In this document: positions 36,065 to 49,544 of the stretch, piece by piece
Layout of the letters: each line of letters begins with the position of its first letter
How positions within the stretch are numbered: the stretch's first letter is position 1
Origin: Malachius bipustulatus
Lineage: Eukaryota; Arthropoda; Insecta; Coleoptera; Melyridae
Assembly (NCBI GenBank): GCA_910589415.1
Contig: OU342637.1
Span: 25,147,162-25,211,161, forward strand
DNA: 64,000 bases
Direction of reading: 5' to 3'
The notes under the pieces: model-generated
Database searches by the model: none
What the model was told of the DNA's origin: nothing
The model's input: the letters and a program-made list of their open reading frames with translations, nothing else
Translations under genes and position numbers: made by a program

Positions 36065-39000
36065 ACAACACGGATGGGAAAAAAGTCTGACAGAGAACTC
36101 GCAAGAGGATGAGACCACATACGACGCAGGTACTGATGCAAGCCACATCAAATGCGTTCCCAGTACCTGCGTCAGCGAAAAGGCATCTCCGGGAGGGAAG
36201 AACCACAGCGTAGCGTCCATGATGGATTTCCCCTCCACCATAAAAAAAGACTCGCAGAGTTCCTAGAACACATCAATGAACGTTATCTCCGACAATTCTG
36301 AGATAGCTGCGGGATGGTGACTCAACGTTCTCCCTTGTGGCCAGTATCAGTATCGAAACCTGCCGCCTTGGCGCCTCGATGACCTGCTTGATAAATGCTA
36401 CAAGGATGTAAACAAAAAATAATTAAGCCTTCAGAAAAGAAAAATATTGATTGATGATGAAACGCTCCATCTCTAGCTCGAGATTTTTTCTACCCCCTTT
36501 GTCTTTGTTATATTAGTGAGACGCTCATCTAGCTATCCAGTACCCGGTAGGTATATTAAAATGTCTGCAACTCCTTATTTCCATTTAATCCTATCCCCGT
36601 TCCAGCAGCACCCGCAGTGGAAAACGAGATTTAATCAAAGCCAGTTAAACCATATCTCGTAATCTTCCAGCTCAAGCTTCACTGCATCTCCTTTCAATAA
36701 TATAAGGCTTGTCAGTTTGTGTCACACATTGCAGACATTAATAATATCACATTGCCGCTTGTAATATTGCCGTTTTTAGGGACTCGAGAGCTCTTGAAAA
36801 GTTTCATAAGCCAAGGTAGATTTTTAATAAATTCTTTATGCATCCATTAATAATTATTAAATTTTGTCAAAGTTGGCGGATATATTGGAACTGAACACGA
36901 TTAAGTTTCCTGGCAATAGTTTAAATAAAATAATTGAGTAACGTGATCGAGCCGCCGTACTGGCTTGTCCGCTGCCGGTTCTGACTCACCACAGATTCAC
37001 AGAAGTACTGGAATAATAATTGTGCTATTAATGTTTTTTTAGAAATAAATACTACTATTTTATATAAATAAGTAAATAGTGATAATGAGATAAGTGTAAA
37101 TAAATAATTGAGTGATTGAGTCTAGTTAACGCGTGAATAGGTATCCGGTATTTCATGTTAAAAAAAGTAAAATTTTAACTTTGAATAATATTTTTATTAA
37201 CATTAAAAAAAGGCCATTAATAACAAAGTATTTTAATTAAATCATAATGCCGTCAGTAGATTTTTTCACGTTAATTTTTCATCAAGTTTCCTTAGGAATT
37301 TTCGCTAAAATCTTCCAGGTCAAGTAATGACATTTTTTTAAGCAGAACAATAATTTATCAGCGCCTAAAAAGTTATTGTTATGGGAAGATGGAAGGAAAA
37401 TTGCTAATTAAACTTTGGAATTGTTCGTCGGAGGCTCCAAAGTGAGCCGATCCATACACCCTGGCGACCTTGAAGACGTATCTCCCTCAATTTCACTGCA
37501 CCCGCTCCCGAAACTTAGATTACCTAATTCTGGCAGATTTTATGACTCAGTCATCTGTCGTGACTTTTTAATTCAGCAGCGAAAATAATTTCCCATTCCC
37601 GGACCGTTCTGGTCGCGAGTTACGAAGTAATTTGCGTTTTTGTCTCGGATTCAGTTAAAAGTTTCCCTATTCGCTCGTTTTGAGACTAAATTATTCCCAA
37701 ATTCTAGCTGAATATGGCCAGCTCTAACGATCACTGCGGGCGCTTGACGTCGAAATGGCCACCAAGAAACCTCCAAAAGAATCAAATCACAAATTTTCAG
37801 AAACAGTTCATTGACTTTTGTTAAAATAGAGTTAGTGTAGGTAAAACAGCTGTTTTAGTGGGGAAGTAGGCTTTAATTATAATTTATCAGGCAACGACAA
37901 AACATTAATTTTGATTAGATAGCAATTTAATTCTCATTCTCATTTAATTAATACAAAGTAATCACGGGATACATTCACCAGATTTTCCCCTGTCACACAT
38001 TTACGACCCCGGGAACAACACTCCGCCAGGTGGAGTTTGTGTAATGACGAAAAACTAACGGTCGTGTTTACTAAATTTTACGCTGCCTTTGGTTCCTTTA
38101 CTTCACTCTCTCCATGCATCGATCTCCTTTATTTAGAACAATAGCACTCACTATAAAGGAATAAAGGACCCGATCTGTGAAGCGTCGGAATGAAAGCGGA
38201 AAGTAGATGACTATGCCTCTTTCTGCGGCCGGAGGACCAGCTAGTCCGCTCCTGAGAACTTATCTTGCTTGTTTGAAGCTATATTGATAATGATCATTCG
38301 AACTCACTGTTCATGATTATAGGTATACGCGATCGGGTACGCGCTGCGCCGCCGCAATAATAATTCTAAAGACTTATTACTTGAAAACAATTTAAAAATA
38401 GATCCCATTGCTTATGATTTAGCTATTTAGTTTCATTCTTTTCTTTAATTAATAATCTATCTACGAAGCGTTTTTACTGAAATGCATGCTTTATTTACGG
38501 AGAGTATGGAGACTTGTACGAGTTTCGCCTACACAGACCGTCTACACTCTATGAACTGTCAAAGATACACAAACCTAACGTGCCTCTTTTTTTCAAATTA
38601 CATAAAAATAATCTTTCAATAAATGAACTATCAATTTTTTGTGATATTTAAATAAAAGGTTCAAACGTTGATTAATAACAGTTCTGGTAACATGCACTTT
38701 GCGTGTCTTCTATATAGAAACTGGGCCAGAGTTAGTTTTGTTTTTGCCGTTAAGAGAGCCAACAGCAAACATGTCACCTGTCCGGAGCAGCTATCATTAG
38801 CACCGTATCTACTCGTAGTTAAAGCAGAACTATCATGGCTTTTTGTTACGTGTTTTCCATCTTCTACGACGTGTCTTCCTTGACAGTCCTTGTCTACGCC
38901 CTGCACTGCTCCACTTTCCTTACACAGTAGACAAACTGACAGCTTGGCAACTTCCCGACTTCAGTTTGTTCTTTCTTAATTGCTCCGCGGGAAAAAGCAC

Positions 39001-39242
39001 GCTGAATAGTTAATGGTCTCTTTTAATGTCGAAGGAAGCTTCTACAACAAATAATCAATTACCGGGAACGATTGTTATATATTTGGTCTTTTTGTTGTTA
39101 GACTTACGGGGGTAAAAAATTCTACTATGACTAATTTATTTATTATTATTTACACCAAGAGACAAACAAACCAGTTTAGTTAGAACGACAAGAAAAATTA
39201 AACGTTCTATTGGAATATATTACACAGGGGGGTCAACCTCAG
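36065..39242. other. probable LINE 3' UTR, then no recognisable gene
   Basis: 36065-36420 is purine- and GC-rich like the R1-like relic before it and ends in AAACAAAAAATAATTAA, so it is probably its 3' UTR. The rest is AT-rich unique DNA. 38140-38370 is GC-richer. The frames at 38661-38906 show nothing recognisable. Confidence 0.5.
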
Positions 39243-39254
39243 TCATCTCCTTAG

Positions 39255-40260
39255 ATTGTAAGAGAAGGAATAATATTTTCAATGTATTATTATAACAATT
39301 CATTCACTCAAGATAGAATTTCCGTTTGTTGAGCACACGAACAAAGAGCAGGACACGACTAAGTCATCTCCTTGGAGCAATAGAAACAAGTCCAACTGTA
39401 GCCGGTATATTATACAATGAGCTGGACAACACTCAATACAGCATATCTCTTGGGCAGTGTGCAACTGATGTATTTCAATCAGAAATATGTGCCATACTAC
39501 ACTGCGTAAGAGTGAACAACAAAAGGGCTTATAGGAATAGGCGGATCAACATATTGAGAGACAGTCAGGCGATTCTGAGGGCTATAGAAAGCCCCAAAAT
39601 GACGTCTAGACTACTGTGGGAATGCCGTGAAAACCTCTAAAGCCTGGCAGGACGCAACAAAATAACATGCTTGATGTGGGTGCCAGGACACAGCGGAATC
39701 ATAGGCAATGAAAAAGTCGACGAGCTGGCAAGAAATGGATCCTCGGCTAAATATATTGGCTCTTGGAGTACCAAAGAGTACAGCACGGGATCAAGTTAAT
39801 ACGTGGGTTAAGAAAAAACACAAAGAATATTGGGATAAAAGGACCAAACATCAACATGGAAAAGTCTTCATCAAGGGACCCATAAAGACGACAACTGAAG
39901 AACTTCAGTAGGAATCAGTTACGTATCACAGTGGGATCACTGACGGAACATATTTCCTTAAAGAACACTTAAATAGAATAGGACTGTTCAATGGAGAGAA
40001 TCAGCAAGGACCAAGAAGCAGCTAAACCGGTGCGAATGCGAAGCTCTGGACCGCATGCAGAAGACAGGAAATATATGAACAACCAAAAATAAGTCTGGAA
40101 GAATATGACACATATCCAGTGATGGGGATGTACAAACTAGTTCAGGAGACCAGACTGACAGAATGGGTGGCATGAAGCAAAGGGGTTTTAGCACAATAAA
40201 CCCATGAGGCTGAGGTGCTTCCGGCGATCTTGTATCAGATGGCCCTCGAAGGAAAAAAAA
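39255..40260 (+). mobile_element. LINE fragment with RNase H domain, poly(A) and 12-bp target duplication
   Basis: TCATCTCCTTAG occurs at 39243-39254 and again at 40261-40272, the second directly after an A8 run (40253-40260): the signature of target-primed LINE insertion. Inside, 39326-39799 encodes an RNase H domain. Downstream, shifted frames give FSRNQLRITVGSLTEHI, KEHLNRIGLFNGE, and PKISLEEYDTYPVMGMYKLV then ETRLTEWVA, the tail that follows RNase H in I- and Loa-type elements. The RT is absent, as expected for a 5'-truncated copy. The first 70 bp after the left repeat are not recognisably LINE. Confidence 0.85.
39326..39799 (+). pseudogene. LINE RNase H domain, one internal stop
   Basis: Shows the order expected for RNase H: YSISLGQCATDVFQSEICAI (Glu of the QxEIxAI block), RRINILRDSQAILRAIES (Asp of the SDSQAAL-type block), and after the stop at 39638-39640 LAGRNKITCLMWVPGHSGII with GNEKVDELARNGSS (the His and last Asp). 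The first catalytic Asp (in a TDGSK-type block) would lie upstream and is missing. The enzyme degrades RNA in RNA/DNA hybrids during element copying. With a stop and no first Asp, this copy is inactive. Confidence 0.85.
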
Positions 40261-40374
40261 TCATCTCCTTAGTCTAGGCGAATGTGTTCATGGCCTATTC
40301 GTCTTTTATGCAATTTTTCCAGTTTTTTTGAATCCTGCTTACAAGACTTTATTTCCCATTTTATCTTTCACAGA

Positions 40375-40935
40375 ATTTCACCACACCAGTACGGCTTTGT
40401 TAAGGAACGATCCACCACAACAAATCGTGTCTGCATTACTCAATTTTTGTCTGATTCCTAAGATCACGTGGAACGGGTTGACGTTATCTTCATGGGCCTG
40501 AGCAAAGCTTTTGATCGTTTGGATCACTTCCTTTTCTGTAATGAGCTTGGAGTCTTCTTTTAGCCACTGAATGTCTCCAGGTTCCTTATTATTGTCAAAT
40601 ACTTGTTATACGAAGACGACTTACAGATTTTCTCACGCATCCGCTCGGCCCAAGATCCTGATGTCTTCTTATCTTAATCTTAAATGTTTCCAAAAGTAGG
40701 TACTGTGGTGTCGGTGTCTTACACTTGCGGAAGATCCCGAATTGATTGTCAGTACAGTATCGACTCCATTCCTCTTATTCGTAGATACAGAGATTTAAAG
40801 ATTTGAGAGTTGTCTTTGCTCGACTCTCTTACTCAATTCGCACATGGCTTCGGTCATCTGCAGAGTTTACAGGAGTTTAGGATTCGTTTTACGTAACTGC
40901 AATGATTTTTCCCAAGGCTTTACAAACCTTTTCAA
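40375..40935 (+). pseudogene. second LINE reverse transcriptase relic
   Basis: HQYGFVKERSTTTNRVCITQ (about 40386) then FLSDS, a stop, HVERVDVIFMGLSKAFDRLD (about 40467): the QxGFxKGRSTxTNL and DFSKAFDxxxH blocks of RT. Motif A Asp is replaced (MGLSKAF where TDFSKAF is usual). Further on, in the expected place, LLYEDDLQIFSRIRSAQDP (about 40600) stands for the YADD block with Ala changed to Glu. A trace of the thumb (SLGFVLRNCNDF, about 40874) follows. Several stops and shifts. It resembles CR1- or Jockey-type elements and lies downstream of the RNase H fragment but is another element. Confidence 0.75.
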
Positions 40936-42838
40936 TTCCTTCAAGCTCTTCGGGAATCAACGGAAACTTTCTTTCAGTTGGAGTTGCTGTGTGCACGTTC
41001 TTTAGATACCTTCCTTAATTAAGTCGACGAACAGAAATGAGCCTGTAGTTGATTGAACAGCACTCAGTTGTTTCTATTTTGCTTGTAGGAGATAAAGTGA
41101 AAGAACGGAAAGTTGCTGGAACGGAGATGCGGGTCTTGAGAAATTTAAATCGGTCACGGCGTTTGGTGTTGAGGTAGGTCACTTCCGGAAAGTCTAATAA
41201 GGAAAATAGAGATAATTAATTGCCGGAAATACTCTTGTTTAGTCAGGGAAAGTCTGGCTTTGCTTAGGAGTTGTTTATGCCAGTTACAAAGCAATAGGAA
41301 AATATAATTAACTGGGATGTACAGTTACAATGTATTGCATTAGATGTGAGTATATTTATAAGTTTTGCCATCCAATAGATATGGATATTAACAATATAGC
41401 GCAGTGTAGGTAGGTATAAATGGTCTTTTAGATTGTTATAAATTGTAATAGTTTCACTGCAGGTAAAGTGTAAAGGGTAGGTAGGTAGGTATACGTTATA
41501 CGTAGCAGGATATTAACTCTAACCCAGATAACTAACTTTAAATTCCCTGAATGATTACGTCATAAAATAAACGGAGCTAAATTATTCGAGAAACACTGAA
41601 ATAAATGCACAGCTAGAGCGTAATTAAAAAGACGAGCAACAATAAAAACAAAATTCCCATTTATCACATCCAGTTGACTAGTCCGAATGCATTTAATAGC
41701 TTTGCAGCCCTTTGTCTCGAATGAATCTTGCATTAGAATTTAATTTATGCAGCACTAAATATCTTCGAATCGCAACTCTTAAAAGTCTTTAATTTGTCTA
41801 CACCCCATTCTAACGGGAAACAATGAACTTCCCCGACGCCGTTTCCTTTTAATCTAAGAAAAACTTTCGGGAATCTTCTTTTAATCTCGCGAGATTAGTT
41901 TCTGCACCTAAAGAGGTTTCTCCATCATCGTTAGGAATAATAATTTGGATTCAAGAACATAAGAACCTAAGAAAAATAATTATCACCTATCACCTTCCAG
42001 GTAGTTAATTTGGACGTATCAAGTGTTAAAATTATAAACAGTTCAATAAATAATTCATTAATTAGTCCTCGTTGATGATTATACCAATAACAGATGAGTT
42101 ACCTACATTAGGTAGGTAAAACCACAAATTAAGATGTCAACTCCTTGTCAAGGTAAGGTCTAGACCGCAAGGTTTTTGCTTCCACTAGGAGCTTCCACTT
42201 AAAAATAATGTTAAATTTGGAAACGCCAACAACAACCACCACAGTGACCACCGACCGCACAACAGCAACAAAGACAAGGCTGCTCCGGGTCAGGCAATAG
42301 AATAGAAATAGAACAGAGAAGGAATGTATGTGTTACCGCGTCCATTAAACCAGGCACCGATTCATATTGATCAACACCCACCTTCCAGATAGGGAGACTA
42401 CTTGAATTACGACCTCCGGCAACGCCTCAAGAATACAACATTAAGGAAATTCCAGATAAAGAACGGCCGCCCGGCGAGGCACTAAACATCGCGCGATGCT
42501 ATCTCCTCTTCCCCGACTGGTTTCCACCTATAACCTTACAGATAATTACATATTTAGCTGGTTCTCATGATACATATTTATATCCAGCACCAGCGTTCGA
42601 GGAAGTCGAATAAAACCCGCGGCCTATCGCACCTAGCTCCTTTCCAAGAGCTGCGATCGAGGAAAAACGCAAGCGACTCGATGGATCTGTCGGAGGGTTG
42701 CGCTTTGAAAAAAATCAAATTTACTTCTTGGTCATTTTTTACCGTGTCAAAAAAAAGATATAAAGATCTGTACAAGATTCTTTTTTTAACCTCCTTGACT
42801 CTTCTAGGTCAAACCTTTGATTAATGGCATCTCTGGAT
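40936..42838. other. no recognisable gene; TAGGTA-type runs
   Basis: TAGGTAGGTA runs occur near 41407, 41477 and 42112. 42215-42300 is rich in CAACA and ACCACCACAG-type short repeats. 42440-42500 is GC-rich. The open frame at 42567-42824 has no recognisable domain. Confidence 0.45.
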
Positions 42839-42839
42839 G

Positions 42840-43850
42840 GGATGGGATGTTAGTACTTTTGTCTTGTGCGCCAAGTTTGAACAATTCCAGGTCTGATTCG
42901 ACAAAGTCCGGCGGTCAAATTGAATTTTTTTACATGGTCTTGTTTGACAAGGCCCGATCAGCTAGGTTGTTTTTCAAAAACTCATGTGACAAGATCAGGG
43001 CAGCTCGAATAGTCGAGTGCAAAAAAAAATCGAGGTGACCAAAACCTGTCCTGTGATGAGAATCTGGTATCGATGGATGGAAAAGTATTGGCAAAGCCCT
43101 CTTTTTTCTTGCTTCCTTGTTTTTGTGTTACTCAATTAAAAGTTAATTAAAACTCCAGGAGAAAATCCCCAGGGCTTCATCTCACCTTCAGGTTGTCATC
43201 TTGGACCATCTTTTCCGGAAATTCTTCTACTTGGTAATTTTTTTAACTTTAATTCCTCACTACTTCTCCAGTTTTCTTACCTAATAACTACTACGCGATT
43301 ACCTCACAGTTTTGCCTTTTCCCATTGTGAGCACTACCACGTCTGGTTCGACAAAGTCTGGTCAGCCCGATTTTTTTTGTTTGACAAAGTCAGATCAGCC
43401 CGATTTTTTTTGCAAGAGCTCGTTTGACAAGGCACGGTAGCTCAAGATCGTTTGCAAAAAAACGAGCTGACCAAAACCTGTCCTGTGATAAGAAGCTGGT
43501 ATTAATGGATGAAAATATTGAAAAAGTCCACTTTTTTTCTTACTTCCTTTTTTTGTGTTACTCCTCTGGTGGAATAAAACCCCAGGAGAAAGTCCCCAGG
43601 ACTTCATCTCACCTTTAGGTTGCCATCTTTGACCATCTTTTCCAGAAATTCTTCTACTTGGTCATTTTTTTTTCAATTACTCACTACTTCTCATCACCTC
43701 CCAGTTTATCCTTGTCCAACTTTGAGCGCTACCACGCCTGGTTTGATAAAGTCAGGTCAGCCCGATTTTTTTTGCAACGCCTCATTTGACAAAGCACGGT
43801 AGCTCAAAAAATTGATTGCAAAAAAAAAATCGAGCTGATCAAAACAGACA
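42840..43850. repeat. tandem duplication, period about 400-420 bp, 2.5 copies
   Basis: GACCAAAACCTGTCCTGTGA occurs at 43038 and 43461 (period about 423). The GAGC(A/G)CTACCACG(T/C)CTGGTT marker occurs near 43328 and 43723 (period about 395), and a partial earlier version (CCAGGTCTGATTCGACAAAG) lies near 42886. Each unit also has CTTCATCTCACCTT(C/T)AGGTTG and a GACAAAGTC(T/A)GGTCAGCCCGATTTTTTTTG segment, which is itself repeated in opposite sense as CGAGCTGACC. The units differ by small indels. Open frames are shadows of the repeat. Confidence 0.85.
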
Positions 43851-46800
43851 GTCGTCAAACAGACAACAATAATAAATAATATTTCCATCGATTGTTCGAC
43901 GCGGCACGCCACTGTCCCGGCAACAATCCCAGAGCCGTCATTCGTGACGAACTCATCTCGTCGAAATGTCTTCATTGTATCGCCGCGATATCTCTCTCTC
44001 TCATAATAAAGCCATTAGTTCTGCTTCGGCCTCAAATGTCCAGTTCTGAGGTAAAAATAATTACACCGTGAATCAGACGAGATTGCGGTTGGCTGCTCTT
44101 TTTGTGTTCTCCAGTCGGCATGCAGATCATTCCCCCGTCATTATACGCATACAGACATCATTGGATGATTGAAATTGTTTTATTACAAGGAACATCGCGA
44201 GTTTCGACGCTGGCCGTAATTATCTTGTCCTAATAAGGATATGATTTATTGCATTTAAGGAATTACAATCACAAATTTTTTGTTTAGGTGGACTTAACCA
44301 AGTCAAAACTCGAGGAGAACGATGCGCAACAAGACTGATTATGTTGAATTATTGTTGTTGCCTTTCCGAAATTCACCTCAATAACCGTGCAACATATTCA
44401 AAATTACGTTGCATTACGATTTCAATATTACGCTTGCTGAAACATTGCAGCTGCAACATTATTTTCTTAGGATAATTCACAAGAGTGAGCAAGAGTGAAG
44501 GTTTCAATAAATTATCAAATATAATTTTGTCCAGCAGGAAGATTCTCAAAAACCCTCCCAATTTCGATGCGCCAAACAACTTGGCGGACCACTTCGGATG
44601 TCCGTTGGGTTATAGAACCACAACACCTATACCTGGACCGAGAGTGAGAAATGGGCATACAGGAGAGAGAAATATATCCTGCGAACGAGCAGGAACGAGT
44701 TCCTTTCCAATTGCTGCAGGAGAAGGAGTTCATCTCACAGTCGTAAGACGAAAGTGTCTACATACCCGCATTCCGCGGCGCTCGCATCGTGACACATAAA
44801 CGCATTTTTATCTACGCAATCCAGTTATCCGAGAAGGAACGGATATGGTCTTTTGATCAGATTTAAAGTTCGTCCACAATCAATGATGACTTCGTCCAAA
44901 AGAAACAAAGTCTGGCCTAGAAACAATCCATTATACCAAACATTCTTCTGACTTATTACTTATTTCAAAAAATTTACTCTAATTTGATGGTTTTACATTA
45001 GCACCAACATTCCTACCAGGTAATTTACCTATACCAAGGACGTAAGGACGGCTAGATAGCAATCGATTCCCTCTATACTTGATTAGATGCGGTAAATATC
45101 TAAAATTCCAGACGCTCTACATTATCTACATAATTCATCTCTAATCTACGAGACATTAACGAAATTAATACTCCTGCAAAAGGCGTCAGGTTTTCCAGTT
45201 AGTTAATTTTTCATTTCCTATTGACTTTCCCCGTCTAATTAAAACCGCAGGGAACATTAATCGGCAGTACGAGTATTGCGGGTGCGATGCGTGTCGAGCC
45301 TTATTTGCATTATCATCAACCACATCGATATAATTATTCCTAATTGGGGGAGATCGATCTAATTACACTCTAGTTCTAACTCGATAATTACTCGATCATT
45401 TCGGGAGAAAGAACGACGGTCAAAATAGAAAACACCACCTCCATTAAATTAACTTCTAATAAATTATTATTGTAGTAAAATAGATTGGGCTACTACAATA
45501 CCAGCAATAATTAATGCCCTAATTTGAATTTCCGAATATTGCCTCATCAAATTATTATCATTATTGAAATTTCAAGTAGGATGGAGAGACTGAAATTACC
45601 ACCTGATGACCAATAATAACTGTTTCAACTGGTTTAAAAAACTGTCATTATGTAAACAGTTGTAAACATCGTGCTATTTCTCATAAACTCAATTTATTTT
45701 TGAGAATTAATCGATCCGGAGTATGGGAGCATCTGAATAATGAATGCCTGTCGACGGTGACATTTATTCTTTCCCGGTTGTCAGTTCTGATATGGATTGC
45801 TAATCGATTTTTATTTGAAAAAATAAATAACCTTTTTCTATTTTTCAGGGAATTAGGTATTTTATTTAGCGAGAAAACTTTATCTATGGTGTTCATCGAA
45901 GGCAGTGTTAGTGTTCCTAAAATAATAAAAATACAACGAAAATGAGGTAATAATGACAGATCCAAATGGAGAAATAATCTGCAAAATATTAACTTTATGT
46001 GGCTTTCAGTTCAGATACGTGAGTAATAAAAAAGAAACGCAAATCAGCGGAAGTTGTCAGAAATAAGGCAGCGAATGCACAAACTCGTCGAGGTGCCGCA
46101 TTATCCTCGCGGAAAAGGGCTTCAATATCTCTGCATTGTTTGAGTCCACAGCGTAGATATTCAAATTGAAATTCCCACACTTCGAATAAAAATAAAAGGG
46201 AAACAGATCCCGATGGGGTTGAAAATGGAAGGATTATTTCCAAAGAACGTATTAACAGCAAAAGGGTAATTTGCTCAAATTATTTTCGACTCGATCAAAA
46301 GTTGTTTTTAACCAATAATTTTGAGAGGTTTTTAGAGATAAGAAATAAGTGAATAAACTGACACCTTATGTTCTGAACTCGTACAAGCAAAGTTAGTCTC
46401 TTCTCCTACCACCCTCACTTCGTTTTCACGAAGAAAAGCGTTCACACGTCTGGATACGAGACAGACTCTTCTCTACCAGCTTCGAAGAAGTCAAGATCGG
46501 TAGTGAAATCTCGCTCATTCAAGTCGATGTCCACTACGGCCCTTCGTGAATATTACTCAAACTAAATCTCTCAACTCTTATCTCATTGACCGATAATTAG
46601 GTGATTCGCCCTCATCGATTGCAGCAATAGCAAGCAGCGATTTCAAGCTACTGGCATCTCACTCTCAGAGGTAATCCGTCTGGCTCCGACTACGGAGAAT
46701 CCTATTAAATTTTCATGCAACATCCCTAAAATGAGATATTATTACTGTTAGGTACTTTTAAACGGGGAGCACCTTAATTGCCAACAACAGTCACTACTAA

Positions 46801-47699
46801 AAGAGGAGGAAAAATGTAATTAAATTCACTAATAGATTCCAGCTCGCGTTCCATTAGATTAGAATCCGTTCGTTCCATGGTCCTGGCCGGGGGATGCGCC
46901 GCGGCGCGCTACTCCAAAAAGATAATCTGTTTCGTTTCTTGTTGAAAGCTTTCATAGAGACAAGCACTTTAAGATTATTAAGTTTTTCAAGCACCGCTTT
47001 TTTGTTAATCGTAACTTAATTGAGACAAGTCGCGTAAGCCGTAAATTAAAACAAAGGGTGCAAGCAAAGTAAAAAAATCATATATCTAGAGTGCATGGCT
47101 TATAATTTATATTTAATTTCTCTGGCATCATGGGAAATAAAACAAAAACTCCAACTCCCAAATTGAAAAGGTAAATATAAATATGTTACTGCATTTGACA
47201 GAAGGGACTAAATAAAATTTACAAGGGCAACAAATAATGAATAAATAAAGCGGCTCCGGTCGTAGACATCAAGAGAAGAGATTACCACTTCACGTTGCCC
47301 GAAATGCTGGCTCCCGGTTTCTAACCCGTTATTCCCGAAATTAAATTACTGAAGTGTCTACATGTCAGTTACAATACAGACAGAAAGTAAGCCCAGACTG
47401 GCCAAAGCCGAATTTTACAATTTAATCTCTGGAGTAGCGGATGCTGGAAGGACTTTCAGCCAGCCAACTTCTGACCTGACATGAGTTAAGCCGGTTGCAT
47501 AATGTTTCAATAGCAGATAACGTGGGTACAAATATTAAATCGGACGTGTTTCAAAGGGACGGTTTCAGGTCAGGATGGATATTTTAATATTGTATAAACC
47601 TTTTCTACGTCAGATTAAGACTTACCGCATCTGGAATAAGAAATAACGTCAGTCTAGGATTTGCTAAAAGTTCACAAAGTTCAAGTGAGTTCAAATAGA
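43851..47699. other. no recognisable gene
   Basis: AT-rich unique sequence, apart from a dispersed repeat at 44643-44775 listed separately. 46370-46720 is more balanced in composition. Frames at 45681-45965 and 45995-46261 (minus) show no recognisable domain. Confidence 0.45.
44643..44775 (+). repeat. dispersed repeat, copy 1 of 2
   Basis: Shares AGGAGAGAG-AAATATATCC, a GAGTTCC(T)TTTCCAA-like part, GCAGGAGAAGGAGTTC and CCGCATTCC with 51494-51606 in the same order and strand. About 35 extra bases lie before CCGCATTCC in this copy. No ends or coding frame identify the family. Confidence 0.7.
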
Positions 47700-49500
47700 A
47701 CAAAAGGTTGAGGTTGCTCTTTTCAAAAATGAGGTTTGTCCTTTGCAAGTGCGGCCAAGTGGCTCAGAAATGGGTTTTTCCAAAATATGGTTTTGAATTT
47801 CTAAAAAAGGTTTTCTTCTCGACCCTATAAAACGCATGCAAACTGATTTCTAGCACAAAATTAGCCACCTTTTTGTCAAAAAATGAGATTTAAAAAAATG
47901 CTTATTTATCTTAAAAACCAAAAATTGTCTTACTTCAAACCCCCTAAAATTTTCTTCATTTTCACCTCGCGGCGAAACTACACCAAAAAGTTTCTCACGT
48001 CAACCCCCCAAAACTGCCCCCTAAAATAGTAAATTTTCTTTTTTTCAGCGTGTAAATTTCTTCCAATGTTTATTTTATCTTCCCCTTTAATGGGCAATTA
48101 AATTTTGCAATTTTAATGCAATAAAACATGAATTTTGCATAAATAATTGAATTTTTTTGGTTTATTGAAAATTTTAAGGAGGTTTTCAAAAAATTTAAGA
48201 AAACTAACATTAAATCGCGGATATCCTAATTCTCTCATTATATTAGCAATTTTCAAAATAGATCATAGTTAGTTGATTCAGGGCTCTTTTGCCATGGTCC
48301 ATAGAGATTTGCTGCGCCATAGACCATGGCAAAACCACCCGGAATCAACCATTATTTCAACTGAAGCCAGTCGTGAAAGCCTTTCACGCATCAATTTTAA
48401 AAATTACCTAAGCCCTAAAATTTTCGACACTTTCTCAAAAAATAATAAACATTTGTCTAAAAAAATTGCCGTCTTTTTGGCTTCATTTCTACGATTTCTA
48501 ACAAAAAAAGCCAAAATGTACGGATGGTTCTTTTTTTTTTTTTGATTCCCATTCGCACGCCTTAAACCACAACTCAAAATTCGCACTAGTTTTCGAAATA
48601 TTTCGCAAGAACCCTTTTTGGGGCAAATTTTCTCATTTTTGCAACATTACAAGCCACCATTTTGTCTAAAAATTAGATTTAAAAAATGCCTTACTCTTAA
48701 AAACCAAAAAATTGTCTTATTTCAAACCTCCTAAAATTTTCTTCAATTTTACCTCACGGCGAAACTATACCAAAAAATTTCTCACCCACAACCCAAAATT
48801 CGCAATGATTTTCTAAATAATTAGCAAGAGCCCATTTTTGGGCCAATTTTCTCATTTTTTGCAACATTAACTCATTTCTGAGCCTCTTTATCGCAAAGAA
48901 GAAAAACCCGATTTTTGGAAAGAACGTCCTCTAGAACATACCAAAACCATCTTTGAGTAATTTCGGAGGAGAACCAAAATGACGTGGTAAATGATTTACC
49001 CCCCATAAACCCTTAAATCTCTTAACCACTGCGATTTAAAAAGACATTTCCTAATAATTGTGAAATATCCATGGAAAGCGTTTGAAAAAAACTTTTCAGT
49101 AGGTAATAATACCAGACAAAGTGACATTTGTCGAATATTGGCAACTGAAAAATGGTAACCTACAGGGTTGAACTTCTAACAAAGAAAGCCAAAATGTACG
49201 AACCCATTTTTGGGCCAATTTTCTCATTTTTTTTTTTTGCTTGATTTACCTATTTTTGAGCCTCTTGGCCGCACTTGCAAAGAAAAATCAGATTTTTGGA
49301 AAGAACGTCCTCTCGAACATATACCTACTCTAAGATTAATCTCTAGCAGCGAATATAAACATACCTACAGGGTGACATTTTAAAACTTTTCCATTCGTTT
49401 TTCAAAATGAAAAAAATTCTAGAAAATCACAAAACCCTTTTTGGGTAATTTCGAAGGGAAACCAAAATAACGAAGTAAATTACCCACACTCCCCCCTCCC
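47700..49500. repeat. block of direct and inverted repeats, composite element of unknown type
   Basis: AAAATTGTCTTA(C/T)TTCAAAC and the next 60 bases occur at about 47926 and 48710 (direct, about 784 bp apart). GATTTTTGGAAAGAACGTCC occurs at 48911 and 49291, and the AATTTCGGAGGAGAACC-type block at 48960 and 49446. CAAGTGCGGCCAAGTGGCTC (47746) is inverted as GAGCCTCTTGGCCGCACTTG (49258-49277). This suggests a foldback or nested mobile element, but no target duplication or coding part was found. Frames at 48273-48586 are low complexity. Confidence 0.7.
48287..48334. other. imperfect hairpin around CCATGG
   Basis: TTTTGCCATGGTCCATAG is followed after 12 bases by CCATAGACCATGGCAAAA. The arms match at 16 of 18 positions, in the middle of the repeat block. 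Function unknown. Confidence 0.85.
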
Positions 49501-49544
49501 CTAGATCTTAAAGCTCCTATTAACGCTCACGAAATACGGATTTT

